Positions 1 to 5,447 of a stretch of DNA of 7,273 bases are shown here, piece by piece (within the stretch, counting starts at the first letter, position 1; each line of letters starts with the position of its first letter). The DNA comes from an uncultured Sutterella sp. (GTDB taxonomy: Bacteria; Pseudomonadota; Gammaproteobacteria; Burkholderiales; Burkholderiaceae_F): positions 1 through 7,273 of the forward strand of contig CAAFNI010000511.1 of the NCBI GenBank assembly GCA_900764215.1, given 5' to 3'. The notes beneath the pieces were generated by a model that made no database searches, was not told where the DNA came from, and worked only from the letters and a program-made list of their open reading frames with translations. Made by a program: the position numbers and the translations under genes.

Positions 1-207
1 GATGATGACGTCCGCGGCGACGACCTTGGCGGCTTCCTCGGCCGGATCGAAATCACGGTCCACGGTCGTCACCTCAACCGCGTGTCCGAGGCCGCGAAGA
101 ACTTCGGCGGCATATTCCGCATAGTGCGTGTTGAGCTTTCCGCCCTGGCCGTTGAAGGTGGCGGCGCCGTTGACGATCAGAATGCGCTTCTGTTGAGTTG
201 CAGTCAT
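1..207 (-). CDS. mdaB: MdaB-like NAD(P)H:quinone oxidoreductase, N-terminal part (runs off left edge)
   Basis: The first 69 codons are present; the rest lies beyond base 1. The protein opens with a basic stretch and a first beta strand, KRILIVNGAATFNGQGGKLN (residues 7-26), then a helix and a second strand ending in VVAADVII (62-69). This is the phosphate-binding start of a flavodoxin-like fold and closely resembles the beginning of E. coli MdaB (ILIINGAKKF...GQLN...LRDLGHDV...WADVVIW). Members of that family are cytosolic FAD enzymes that reduce quinones by two electrons using NAD(P)H. The ATG at 207-205 is supported by GGAG at 219-216, eight bases upstream. It follows the 262-residue gene on the same strand after 103 bp, but the gap holds its own -10-like box and a palindrome, so it may be separately controlled. 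Other flavodoxin-fold NAD(P)H dehydrogenases (YwrO/KefF type) cannot be excluded from the N-terminus alone. Confidence 0.75.
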   Translation of the reverse strand, partial: MTATQQKRILIVNGAATFNGQGGKLNTHYAEYAAEVLRGLGHAVEVTTVDRDFDPAEEAAKVVAADVII

Positions 208-221
208 GATGAATTCTCCAT

Positions 222-240
222 GGCGCCCCGAAAGGGCGCC
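222..240 (-). other. Short GC-rich hairpin just upstream of the mdaB-like ribosome binding site
   Basis: GGCGCCC at 222-228 and GGGCGCC at 234-240 are perfect inverted repeats around a five-base loop. In the minus-strand transcript the stem ends three bases before the GGAG ribosome binding site. No U-run follows, so it does not look like a terminator. It could stabilise the leader or affect ribosome access; this is inferred from position only. Confidence 0.45.
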
Positions 241-252
241 GAAACGGGTGGC

Positions 253-270
253 AGGGAGCACATGCTCCCT
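253..270. promoter_or_regulatory. Palindromic operator candidate AGGGAGCACATGCTCCCT
   Basis: The arms AGGGAGCA (253-260) and TGCTCCCT (263-270) are exact reverse complements around a two-base centre. The site lies between the 262-residue gene and the mdaB-like gene. It is about 13 bases downstream of a minus-strand -10-like TACAAT (288-283), so it would cover roughly +6 to +23 of the transcript. No U-run follows on the minus strand, and a two-base loop is too tight for an RNA hairpin, so a dimeric repressor site is the better reading. The regulator is not identifiable here. Confidence 0.5.
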
Positions 271-282
271 TGGTCGGACAGA

Positions 283-288
283 ATTGTA
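283..288 (-). promoter_or_regulatory. Possible -10 element for the mdaB-like gene
   Basis: On the minus strand the hexamer reads TACAAT, five of six matches to TATAAT, and lies 75 bases upstream of the ATG. No convincing -35 stands 16-18 bases further up; TTGAAG is present, but with only 14 bases between. The call rests on the -10 hexamer and the adjacent palindrome. Confidence 0.35.
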
Positions 289-310
289 CTCCAACGGCGC
301 AACTTCAATA

Positions 311-1099
311 CTACCTGTGCTCAAGCACTTTAACGACCCGATGAAGCACGTAGAGTTGCCCCTCCGACATGGTCTGAATGGTTCTCAGGTCGACGACGAG
401 GATGTCGTTTTTGCCGAGCTTCTCCTTGAATTCCGGGTCGGCCATCTCGACGTAGACGGATTCGCGGCCGCCCAAAAAGACCTTGAGCGCGCCGTCGGAC
501 CCGACGGTGCCCGAAGCGACGCGCAGATACATCCTCGCGGTATGGTCGGAGACGATCGGCATGGAGGCGGACGCAGCAAAGGCGCGATATTCGCCGGAGC
601 GGATCGTCACGGACTTTTCGCCGCCTGCGACCGTCATGGCCGAAATGCCGTCTTCGAGCCAGGGCGCCGCCATGCGGGTGCAGGCCTCGGACGAGGCCGC
701 ATCAAGAAAACCGGCGGCGGCGCGGGCATCGTGAAAACCTTGGCGGCGGCCTGTCTCAATTCGGACCATGCCGTCCGGGAGCTTTTCCGACACGACGGCG
801 TCGACCGCGCCCTTGAGCCACTTCTTGATCGCGATGACGCCGACGAGAGCCTTGACCAGGTCATCCGCCGAACAGCGCACGTCTTGGCTTTCGCTCCCGT
901 CAGGGAACAACACGGCAATCTCATAGCCCGTCGCCGTGACGGACTTGAAATTGATGCCGGGCTGCAGGCCTGAGCCGTTGAAGAGGCAGGAAAGTGCGGC
1001 GAGCGCTTCGCTCGCGGCCACCATGGACTGCGTGAGCACGATGGGACTGACGGTTGCGTTCGGAAAGCGCACGGAAAGGACGCAAGAATTCTGGGACAC
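311..1099 (-). CDS. Uncharacterised 262-residue soluble protein
   Basis: I do not recognise a named family. The start is GTG at 1099-1097, chosen because a strong AGGAGG stands seven bases upstream; the stop is TAG at 313-311. No signal peptide or membrane helix is evident, so it is probably cytoplasmic. The first half is mixed, with a helical, basic stretch AIKKWLKGAVDAVVSEK (residues 89-105). The last 55 residues look beta-rich: a glycine turn (FLGGRES), ADPEFKEKLGKNDILVVDLRT, and a final strand ending VVKVLEHR. From memory, unverified, that ending recalls hypothetical proteins of accessory regions with a closing GDxLxVxLRxxQ...Y.V.KVLEH pattern. It sits between the porin and the mdaB-like gene on the same strand, with its own probable promoter. 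Codon usage is GC-rich like the neighbours. That it is a real gene is well supported; its function is unknown. Confidence 0.8.
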   Translation of the reverse strand: MSQNSCVLSVRFPNATVSPIVLTQSMVAASEALAALSCLFNGSGLQPGINFKSVTATGYEIAVLFPDGSESQDVRCSADDLVKALVGVIAIKKWLKGAVDAVVSEKLPDGMVRIETGRRQGFHDARAAAGFLDAASSEACTRMAAPWLEDGISAMTVAGGEKSVTIRSGEYRAFAASASMPIVSDHTARMYLRVASGTVGSDGALKVFLGGRESVYVEMADPEFKEKLGKNDILVVDLRTIQTMSEGQLYVLHRVVKVLEHR

Positions 1100-1136
1100 G
1101 AACGGACCTCCTCAAGGTCAAAAGACGGACCCCGGA

Positions 1137-1142
1137 ATTATA
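1137..1142 (-). promoter_or_regulatory. Perfect -10 hexamer TATAAT for the 262-residue gene
   Basis: The minus strand reads TATAAT exactly, 38 bases upstream of the GTG start, giving a short leader that contains AGGAGG. The region 16-18 bases upstream (CACCGG) does not match a -35 box and belongs to the porin terminator hairpin. The promoter may be weak or activator-dependent. The TTTTTA just before it also serves as the U-run of that hairpin. Confidence 0.5.
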
Positions 1143-1200
1143 AAAAGTGGACGCGGGCCCGGTGCCGAATCGTTTGTTCCTCATTTCGGCGACGGGCCCG
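1142..1200 (-). terminator. Probable terminator of the porin gene
   Basis: Arms of 16 bases at 1185-1200 and 1154-1169 are complementary at 14 positions, as an 8-bp CGGGCCCG stem, a two-base internal mismatch and a 6-bp GCCGAA stem. They enclose a 15-base loop and start ten bases after the porin stop codon. A run of five U (1146-1142) follows after a seven-base gap, longer than ideal for intrinsic termination. Termination may therefore be partial. Confidence 0.55.
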
Positions 1201-1209
1201 AATCGATGA

Positions 1210-2313
1210 TTAAAAGCTCATGTTCATGCCCACGAAGAACTGGCGGGCGCCGTTGCCGGCGCTTTCCGCTTCAAACGGCGCAGAACTGCCCGGGCCCGGG
1301 ATCACGACGTGCGATGACTTGTCTTCATTGACGACCGTGGAAAGACCGGCATAAACCTTGGTGCGCTTGCTGAGCGGGTAGTCGTAGCGCACGCCCGCCG
1401 AAAGCGAGTCCGCATCACTCTGAGACATGTTCTTGAGAACGGCTACCGACGTGAGGAGACTGCCGCCGCCCATCGGCGTGGCAGCCGCGAGTTGCAGCGC
1501 CCAAACGTCGGGAGAAGCTTCGGTGTCGTTGGAGAACTTGCGCACGAAGATTGCCGAAGGCGTCGTGACTACGCCGTGCCAGGCTGCGCCCAACACCCAG
1601 TAGCGGTCCGAACGCCTGCCTTCGCCATCGGTCACGCCGTCAGAAAGGAGCGAGGTCCTCAGGAACAGCGGACCCGCGGCATACTGCATGCCTGCGTCAT
1701 AAGCGTTCTTGAGCGTGCTGCTCGCATTGCCGTCAATCTTTTCCTCGCCGAACGAACCCATGAGCTCGAATGAGAATCCGTTGAAGGCAGGCGAAACATA
1801 CTTTACGGCATTATCCCGTCGCGAAATGTCCGAATGTCCGTACACGCCGCCCAAAAGCCCGTCCGTTGCGGGCCAGCAGTAGTTGCCGATGGCGCTCCCA
1901 AGACTCATGTTGCCGGGATCAATCATGATGAAGGTCATGAAGAACGGCGTGTACTGGCGTCCGAAGGTGAGCGTGCCGTAGGCATCTGAACTCAGTCCGA
2001 CCCAGGACTCGCGCTGGAAAAGATAGCCCGAGCCGCCGCCCGGAGGCGCGGAGGTGCCGTCATCCATCAGTACGCCAGCCTCCAGCTTGAAGATAGCCGA
2101 AAGGCCGTCTGAAAGCTTTTCGGCCCCCTTGAGTCCGACAAGGGAAGCGCTCGCGCCGCCGCTCTGTACGCCCGAGGTCCAATTGCCGCTGTCGTTGTTG
2201 ACGGCCAGATACATGTCGAGCGTTCCGTATGCCTCGACGTCCGCTGCCTGCGGGCCGCTTGTGCCGAGAGCGGCGAGAAGCGCCGCCGCCAAGGTTGTTT
2301 TGAATGCATGCAT
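1210..2313 (-). CDS. Outer-membrane porin, betaproteobacterial general-porin type
   Basis: A 367-residue 16-strand-type trimeric porin that would let small hydrophilic solutes cross the outer membrane. Residues 1-24 form a Sec signal peptide (MHAFK, a hydrophobic Ala/Leu core, cleavage near PQAA/D). The mature protein opens with DVEAYGTLDMYL, the usual first strand. Family landmarks follow in order: LVGLKGAEKLSDGLSAIFKL (59-78), VGLSSDAYGTLTFGRQYTP (105-123), AVKYVSPAFNGFSFELMGSF (169-188), YDYPLSKRTKVYAGLS (310-325) and the terminal strand FFVGMNMSF, whose final Phe is the signal recognised by the Bam machinery. Length is normal for the family. ATG at 2313 is preceded by AAGGA nine bases upstream. 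It lies 98 bp downstream of the flavoprotein gene with a hairpin between and no evident promoter of its own, suggesting expression from the flavoprotein promoter. Substrate specificity cannot be read from sequence. Confidence 0.93.
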   Translation of the reverse strand: MHAFKTTLAAALLAALGTSGPQAADVEAYGTLDMYLAVNNDSGNWTSGVQSGGASASLVGLKGAEKLSDGLSAIFKLEAGVLMDDGTSAPPGGGSGYLFQRESWVGLSSDAYGTLTFGRQYTPFFMTFIMIDPGNMSLGSAIGNYCWPATDGLLGGVYGHSDISRRDNAVKYVSPAFNGFSFELMGSFGEEKIDGNASSTLKNAYDAGMQYAAGPLFLRTSLLSDGVTDGEGRRSDRYWVLGAAWHGVVTTPSAIFVRKFSNDTEASPDVWALQLAAATPMGGGSLLTSVAVLKNMSQSDADSLSAGVRYDYPLSKRTKVYAGLSTVVNEDKSSHVVIPGPGSSAPFEAESAGNGARQFFVGMNMSF

Positions 2314-2348
2314 GGGTGATGATCCTTGCAGAGTTTCGATCTGAATGC

Positions 2349-2398
2349 GAAAAGGGCGCGGCGCAGCGGGGAAAGCAGGGCGCAGCGCCTCTTTTCTT
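2349..2398 (-). terminator. Intercistronic hairpin, possible (partial) terminator between flavoprotein and porin
   Basis: GGCGC-T-GCGC (2389-2380 on the minus strand) pairs with GCGC-C-GCGCC (2364-2355) around a 15-base loop, with one internal mismatch. It is followed by CUUUUC and preceded by an A-rich AAGAAAAGA. The U-run is only four, so termination is probably incomplete. The flanking A and U tracts would also allow some function in the opposite direction. Confidence 0.5.
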
Positions 2399-2411
2399 GA
2401 TTCGTCGTCCT

Positions 2412-3923
2412 TTACTTCTTCATGTCCTTGAGCGCTTCAAGCGCGGCATATCGGCCGGAGTAGGCCGACCAGCCGAAGGCGTTGCCGGACGTCCACACGG
2501 CATAGGTGTCGCCGTAAAGATTGCCGACATCCACGCCGGCGGCATAGAGTCCCTTGATGGGCTTTTCATCCGCGTCGAGCACGTGGAAGCCGGCATCGAT
2601 GCGAAGGCCGCCCAACGACGTGTAATGGAACGGGAAGAGCTTGATGGCGTAGTAGGTCTTGCCGTCGATTGCACGCAGATACTTGCGGGACTTGCCGACC
2701 TGAAGATCCTGCCCCGTCTTTTCAAAGCCGTTGTAGGTCTTGACGGTCTCCTGAAGAGCTGCGGCAGGAACGCCGATCTTGCCGGCGAGTTCGCGCAGGG
2801 AGGAGGCGGATACGAAGGTGCTGTTGCCGGCTTCAAGCGCAGTCTTGATTTCTTCACGAAGCTTCGGAAGCTTGTCGAGCACCGGCACGATCACGCCGAT
2901 GCCATTGTCGATGCCTGCCTGCTGAACGTAGTCGACGGCCTTGTCATCCCAGATCGCCCAAGCCGTGCTGCCATGCGGAGCCGCAATGGCGTTGCCGGCA
3001 TTCGGAAAGCTGAAGGCCTCCGTTTCATCGACGAAGCGGCGGCCCTGGGAATTGACCCAGAGATTGAACGGCTGCCAGGCCATGCAGTAGAGGGCGCCCG
3101 GGAAGTTGATTCCCTTGCCCTCGACGCCTGCATGCAGCATCAAGAGCATGGGGCTTTTGTCAGCCCCTGCCTTCCATGCCATTTCGAGACCGTCCCCGGT
3201 CTTGTTGAGCGGAACGGAAGCCTTGAACACCTCCGGGTTCAGACCGAGGTATTCCTTGACCTTTTCCTTGCTGTTGCCAAAGCCGCCCGTCGCTATGATC
3301 GTGGCCTTGCTGCGAACGGTGAGCGTATCGCCGTTCTTGGTGCGCGCCTTGACGCCCACGACCCGGCCGTCCTCCTTGATCAGTTCCTGAGCGGGCGTCG
3401 AAGTATGGATTTCAGCACCGAGCTTTACTGCCGCGTCGTAGAGGCACTTGATGTACGCGGCGCCATGGACCTGTCCCTTGTATTCGCCAACAACGTGCCA
3501 GGTCGCCGCATCCTTGGGCGTCATTTGAATGGGATCAAACGTCATGCCCCAGGAAGCCAGCCAGTCCAGATTGGCGCCCGAAGCCCAGATGTAGTTGCGG
3601 GTGATTTCAGGATCAGCCTTGAAGTGGCTGAACTCCATGACGTACTTGAACATTTCTTCGCGGGTAAGGCCAATGCTTTTGCCGCGCTGCCACCGGCTTT
3701 CAACGGCAAAGAGGCCCTCGGCCGCATTGGCGCCGCCGCCCACGAATGCGTTCTTTTCGAGCAACACCACTTTGGCGCCCTTTTCGGCCGCCTGCACAAC
3801 GGCGGGCATGCCCGCAGCGCCGCCGCCGATGACGACGAGGTCCGCTTCGATCGTGCGGTCCGCAGCTGAGGCGGCGCATGCAAACGCGGCAGCAACGGCC
3901 GCAGCGAGAATCTTTTCCTTCAT
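2412..3923 (-). CDS. Exported FAD-binding reductase/dehydrogenase of the flavocytochrome c (fumarate/urocanate reductase) family
   Basis: A 503-residue FAD-binding_2-type protein. Residues 1-20 are a Sec signal peptide (MKEKILAAAVAAAFACAASA) without a twin-arginine motif, so it should act in the periplasm. The FAD-binding Rossmann core is GGGAAG (33-38) with the acidic strand end VVLLEK (52-57). Further family landmarks are ATGGFG (211-216), TGDGLEMAWKAGA (242-254), GRRFVDE (294-300), TSLGGLRID (435-443) and IKGLYAAG (456-463). Fumarate and urocanate reductases carry catalytic arginines just after the RFVNE motif and in the HGANRLGGNA motif. Here the protein has no arginine from 297 to 355 or from 442 to 490, so another substrate is likely. 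There is no haem (CxxCH) domain or FMN-binding domain, so electrons must come from a separate partner. The start ATG has AAAGGAG six bases upstream. The gene is divergent from a Crp/Fnr regulator and followed by a porin. Confidence 0.92.
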   Translation of the reverse strand: MKEKILAAAVAAAFACAASAADRTIEADLVVIGGGAAGMPAVVQAAEKGAKVVLLEKNAFVGGGANAAEGLFAVESRWQRGKSIGLTREEMFKYVMEFSHFKADPEITRNYIWASGANLDWLASWGMTFDPIQMTPKDAATWHVVGEYKGQVHGAAYIKCLYDAAVKLGAEIHTSTPAQELIKEDGRVVGVKARTKNGDTLTVRSKATIIATGGFGNSKEKVKEYLGLNPEVFKASVPLNKTGDGLEMAWKAGADKSPMLLMLHAGVEGKGINFPGALYCMAWQPFNLWVNSQGRRFVDETEAFSFPNAGNAIAAPHGSTAWAIWDDKAVDYVQQAGIDNGIGVIVPVLDKLPKLREEIKTALEAGNSTFVSASSLRELAGKIGVPAAALQETVKTYNGFEKTGQDLQVGKSRKYLRAIDGKTYYAIKLFPFHYTSLGGLRIDAGFHVLDADEKPIKGLYAAGVDVGNLYGDTYAVWTSGNAFGWSAYSGRYAALEALKDMKK

Positions 3924-4003
3924 GTCAGTCTCCTTTGGTTGAGGAAGGTCGAACGATTGATGAAAAGTCTATTGGCAGGTCTAAAAGAGCGATAGAGCGC
4001 GGA

Positions 4004-4021
4004 CTGTTGGATGGACAACAG
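4004..4021. promoter_or_regulatory. Crp/Fnr-type operator candidate, site 1
   Basis: CTGTTG (4004-4009) and CAACAG (4016-4021) are exact inverted repeats separated by six bases. The core TGTTG-N6-CAACA has the same geometry as Crp sites (TGTGA-N6-TCACA) but different half-sites. It lies 81 bp upstream of the flavoprotein start, between it and the divergent Crp/Fnr-family gene. On the minus strand it is followed by weak -10-like TAGACC and TAGACT hexamers, as expected for an activator-dependent promoter. Binding by the neighbouring regulator is inferred. Confidence 0.6.
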
Positions 4022-4044
4022 CTCGGAAGCATGCGCAGGCGAAG

Positions 4045-4061
4045 CGTTGCCCATGCAACAG
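4045..4061. promoter_or_regulatory. Crp/Fnr-type operator candidate, site 2
   Basis: CGTTG (4045-4049) and CAACA (4056-4060) repeat the pattern of the first site with the same six-base spacing, followed by G as in site 1. One half-site position differs. The two centres (4012.5 and 4052.5) are 40 bp apart. An additional outer pair AGGCG (4037-4041) and CGCCT (4063-4067) makes this a longer interrupted palindrome. It lies nearer to the regulator gene and may serve autoregulation. Confidence 0.5.
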
Positions 4062-4081
4062 GCGCCTTGTTAAGATTCCAG

Positions 4082-4109
4082 GTGACCAACACGAGACCAA
4101 CCCGATAAC
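4082..4109 (+). promoter_or_regulatory. Possible promoter of the Crp/Fnr-family regulator
   Basis: GTGACC (4082-4087) and GATAAC (4104-4109) each match four of six bases of the -35 and -10 consensus, with a 16-base spacer. A start near 4116 would put operator site 2 about 63 bases upstream, a position used by Crp-type activators. Both boxes are weak, so this is tentative. Confidence 0.3.
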
Positions 4110-4170
4110 TCCCCTCATGAGACAAGTATTTCTTCAAAGCCCCTGGATCCACCCGGAGGAACCCGAACCC

Positions 4171-4854
4171 ATGAAAAGAATCTTCCGCGCCCACGGCCGA
4201 CGCATGGAGATTCGCGCGGGCACCATCCTGCCCCACGGCGTCGACGGCAGCTGGGTCGGACTGTTGGAAAAGGGGCTCGGCGCCTTCACTTTCACTGACA
4301 ATGCGGAGAGACAGCACATATTCGCGCTGATCATCCCGGGACGGGTGTTCGGAGACCTGGACGCACTGACAAGAAACAGGCTCAACCTTCAAGGAAAGGT
4401 CATCCGCAACTCCAACGTGCTTCTGCTCGAGCGCAGCCGCTGGGAGCAGGAAGTGGAACGTTCGCCGGAACTTCTGAAGCTCTACGCGAAGACGGCGATC
4501 TCAAAGCAGGAAAGCCACATGGAGGGCATGATTGCGAACTTCACGCTTGATGTGCCCAACCGCGTGCGCGCGCTCATGCGCAGCGTCATCGAAGCCTACT
4601 ATCCCGTAAAGGCCTCGGACTGGAATCCTCTGCCGGTCAACCTCAACGTCACGGAGATCAGTCAGACCGTCGCCGCCAACCGTTCGTCCGTCAGCATCAT
4701 TCTGTCCGAATGGCTGGCCCGGGATCTCATCCGCAAGGATGGGCGCCGGCTCATCGTCAGCGGTTCGCTCCTCACGAGCATCCCGGACTGGACGATAGAC
4801 ATACCGGCCGACGATCCGAACATCCCCGTTTTTGAAATGCCGTCGGATTTTTGA
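4171..4854 (+). CDS. Crp/Fnr-family transcriptional regulator
   Basis: A 227-residue DNA-binding protein. The N-terminal part (about 12-90) fits a degenerate cyclic-nucleotide-binding-type beta roll (MEIRAGTIL...GLLEKGLGAFTF...IPGRVFGDLDAL). A long helix follows (about 93-143), then a winged helix-turn-helix: NLNVTEISQTVAANRSSVSI (158-177) and the wing GRRLIVSG (191-198), which aligns without gaps to the E. coli Crp HTH. The protein has no cysteine, so it cannot carry an FNR-type iron-sulfur cluster; the ligand is unknown. The recognition helix keeps the Arg equivalent to Crp R180 (R171) but has Ser and Ile at the E181 and R185 positions. The frame is open from an ATG at 4117, but GGAGGA at 4155-4160 supports the ATG at 4171, and nothing resembling a ribosome site precedes 4117. 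It is divergent from the flavoprotein and probably controls it. Confidence 0.88.
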   Translation: MKRIFRAHGRRMEIRAGTILPHGVDGSWVGLLEKGLGAFTFTDNAERQHIFALIIPGRVFGDLDALTRNRLNLQGKVIRNSNVLLLERSRWEQEVERSPELLKLYAKTAISKQESHMEGMIANFTLDVPNRVRALMRSVIEAYYPVKASDWNPLPVNLNVTEISQTVAANRSSVSIILSEWLARDLIRKDGRRLIVSGSLLTSIPDWTIDIPADDPNIPVFEMPSDF

Positions 4855-4945
4855 TCCGAAACCCGATGCTTTCCCTTGGCACCTTGTTGCAGAACACCCG
4901 GAACGCATTCAGAAAACCGTTTCGCATTCAATCAGGAAAACAACC

Positions 4946-5440
4946 ATGACCAATGAAAATTCACATGCCATGCGCCGCACTGACCGCCGGCAAAACGAAG
5001 ACTCCGCACGGGAGGTCGCATCCAAGGCGCCTTACGGCACGCTCGTAATGGCGTCCCCGCAGGCAGAGCCTTACGGCGTGCCCGTCTCGCCCGTCATCGA
5101 AGACGACAAGATCTACTTTCACGGCGCTGCGGGCACGGGAAGAAAGTTCGAATGCCTCTGCGCCAACCCGCGCTGCGCGATGGTGTTCGTGAGCGTGAGC
5201 GAGCCCGACGAACCCGCCTTTTCGATGAACTACTGCTCGGCGGTCTTTGAAGGGCGCGCGACGCTCGTGACGGACGAGATCGAGAAAATGCACGCGCTCT
5301 GGCTCATCGGCGCACGGTGGGCTGGAAGCCAGTCCATCGCCAAGCGCCGCGCCTACATTGAAGCTGACATGGGAAACTGCGACGTCTGGCGCATCGACAT
5401 CGATGCGGTGTCGGGGAAGATGCGCGACATGCGCAGGTGA
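4946..5440 (+). CDS. NimA-like pyridoxamine 5'-phosphate oxidase-fold flavoprotein
   Basis: A 164-residue cytosolic protein of the split-barrel flavin-binding family that includes NimA, linked in other bacteria to reduction of 5-nitroimidazoles. Landmarks in order are MRRTDRR (9-15), YGTLVMAS (30-37), PYGVPVSPV.DDKIYFHGA (42-61, with the conserved His at 59), GRKFECLCANPRCAMVFVS (65-83), NYCSAVFEGRATLVTDEIEK (95-114) and the closing strand CDVWRIDID (145-153). The frame is open upstream to 4832, inside the regulator, but the ATG at 4946 has AGGA eight bases upstream and gives the usual family length. It follows the regulator on the same strand after 91 bp without an obvious terminator, so co-transcription is possible. 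The stop is 7 bp from the stop of the convergent pseudouridine synthase gene. The physiological substrate is unknown; drug resistance should not be assumed. Confidence 0.88.
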   Translation: MTNENSHAMRRTDRRQNEDSAREVASKAPYGTLVMASPQAEPYGVPVSPVIEDDKIYFHGAAGTGRKFECLCANPRCAMVFVSVSEPDEPAFSMNYCSAVFEGRATLVTDEIEKMHALWLIGARWAGSQSIAKRRAYIEADMGNCDVWRIDIDAVSGKMRDMRR

Positions 5441-5447
5441 CCCCGCC

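Noticed and set aside
206..973. A 255-codon plus-strand open frame opposite the 262-residue gene
   Set aside because: The minus-strand frame has AGGAGG, a -10 box and protein-like composition. The plus-strand frame has no ribosome site and a composition typical of antisense translation.
2304..3869. A 521-codon open frame on the plus strand opposite the flavoprotein gene
   Set aside because: It is the antisense shadow of a well-supported minus-strand gene; GC-rich codon bias keeps this frame free of stops. The translation shows no recognisable domain.
2412..3923. Annotation as fumarate reductase flavoprotein subunit
   Set aside because: The family fold fits, but the arginines needed for fumarate binding and protonation are missing from their expected motifs, so the specific name would overstate the evidence.
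4117..4170. Upstream in-frame ATG giving an 18-residue longer regulator
   Set aside because: No ribosome binding site precedes 4117, while GGAGGA precedes the ATG at 4171, and the extension has no family counterpart.
3925..4392. A 155-codon minus-strand open frame across the regulator start and intergenic region
   Set aside because: It overlaps the clearly homologous regulator and the operator region, and its product resembles no known protein.
4832..4945. Upstream in-frame start for the NimA-like protein, overlapping the regulator gene
   Set aside because: The extra 38 residues look non-native. The ATG at 4946 has a ribosome site and gives the family's usual length.
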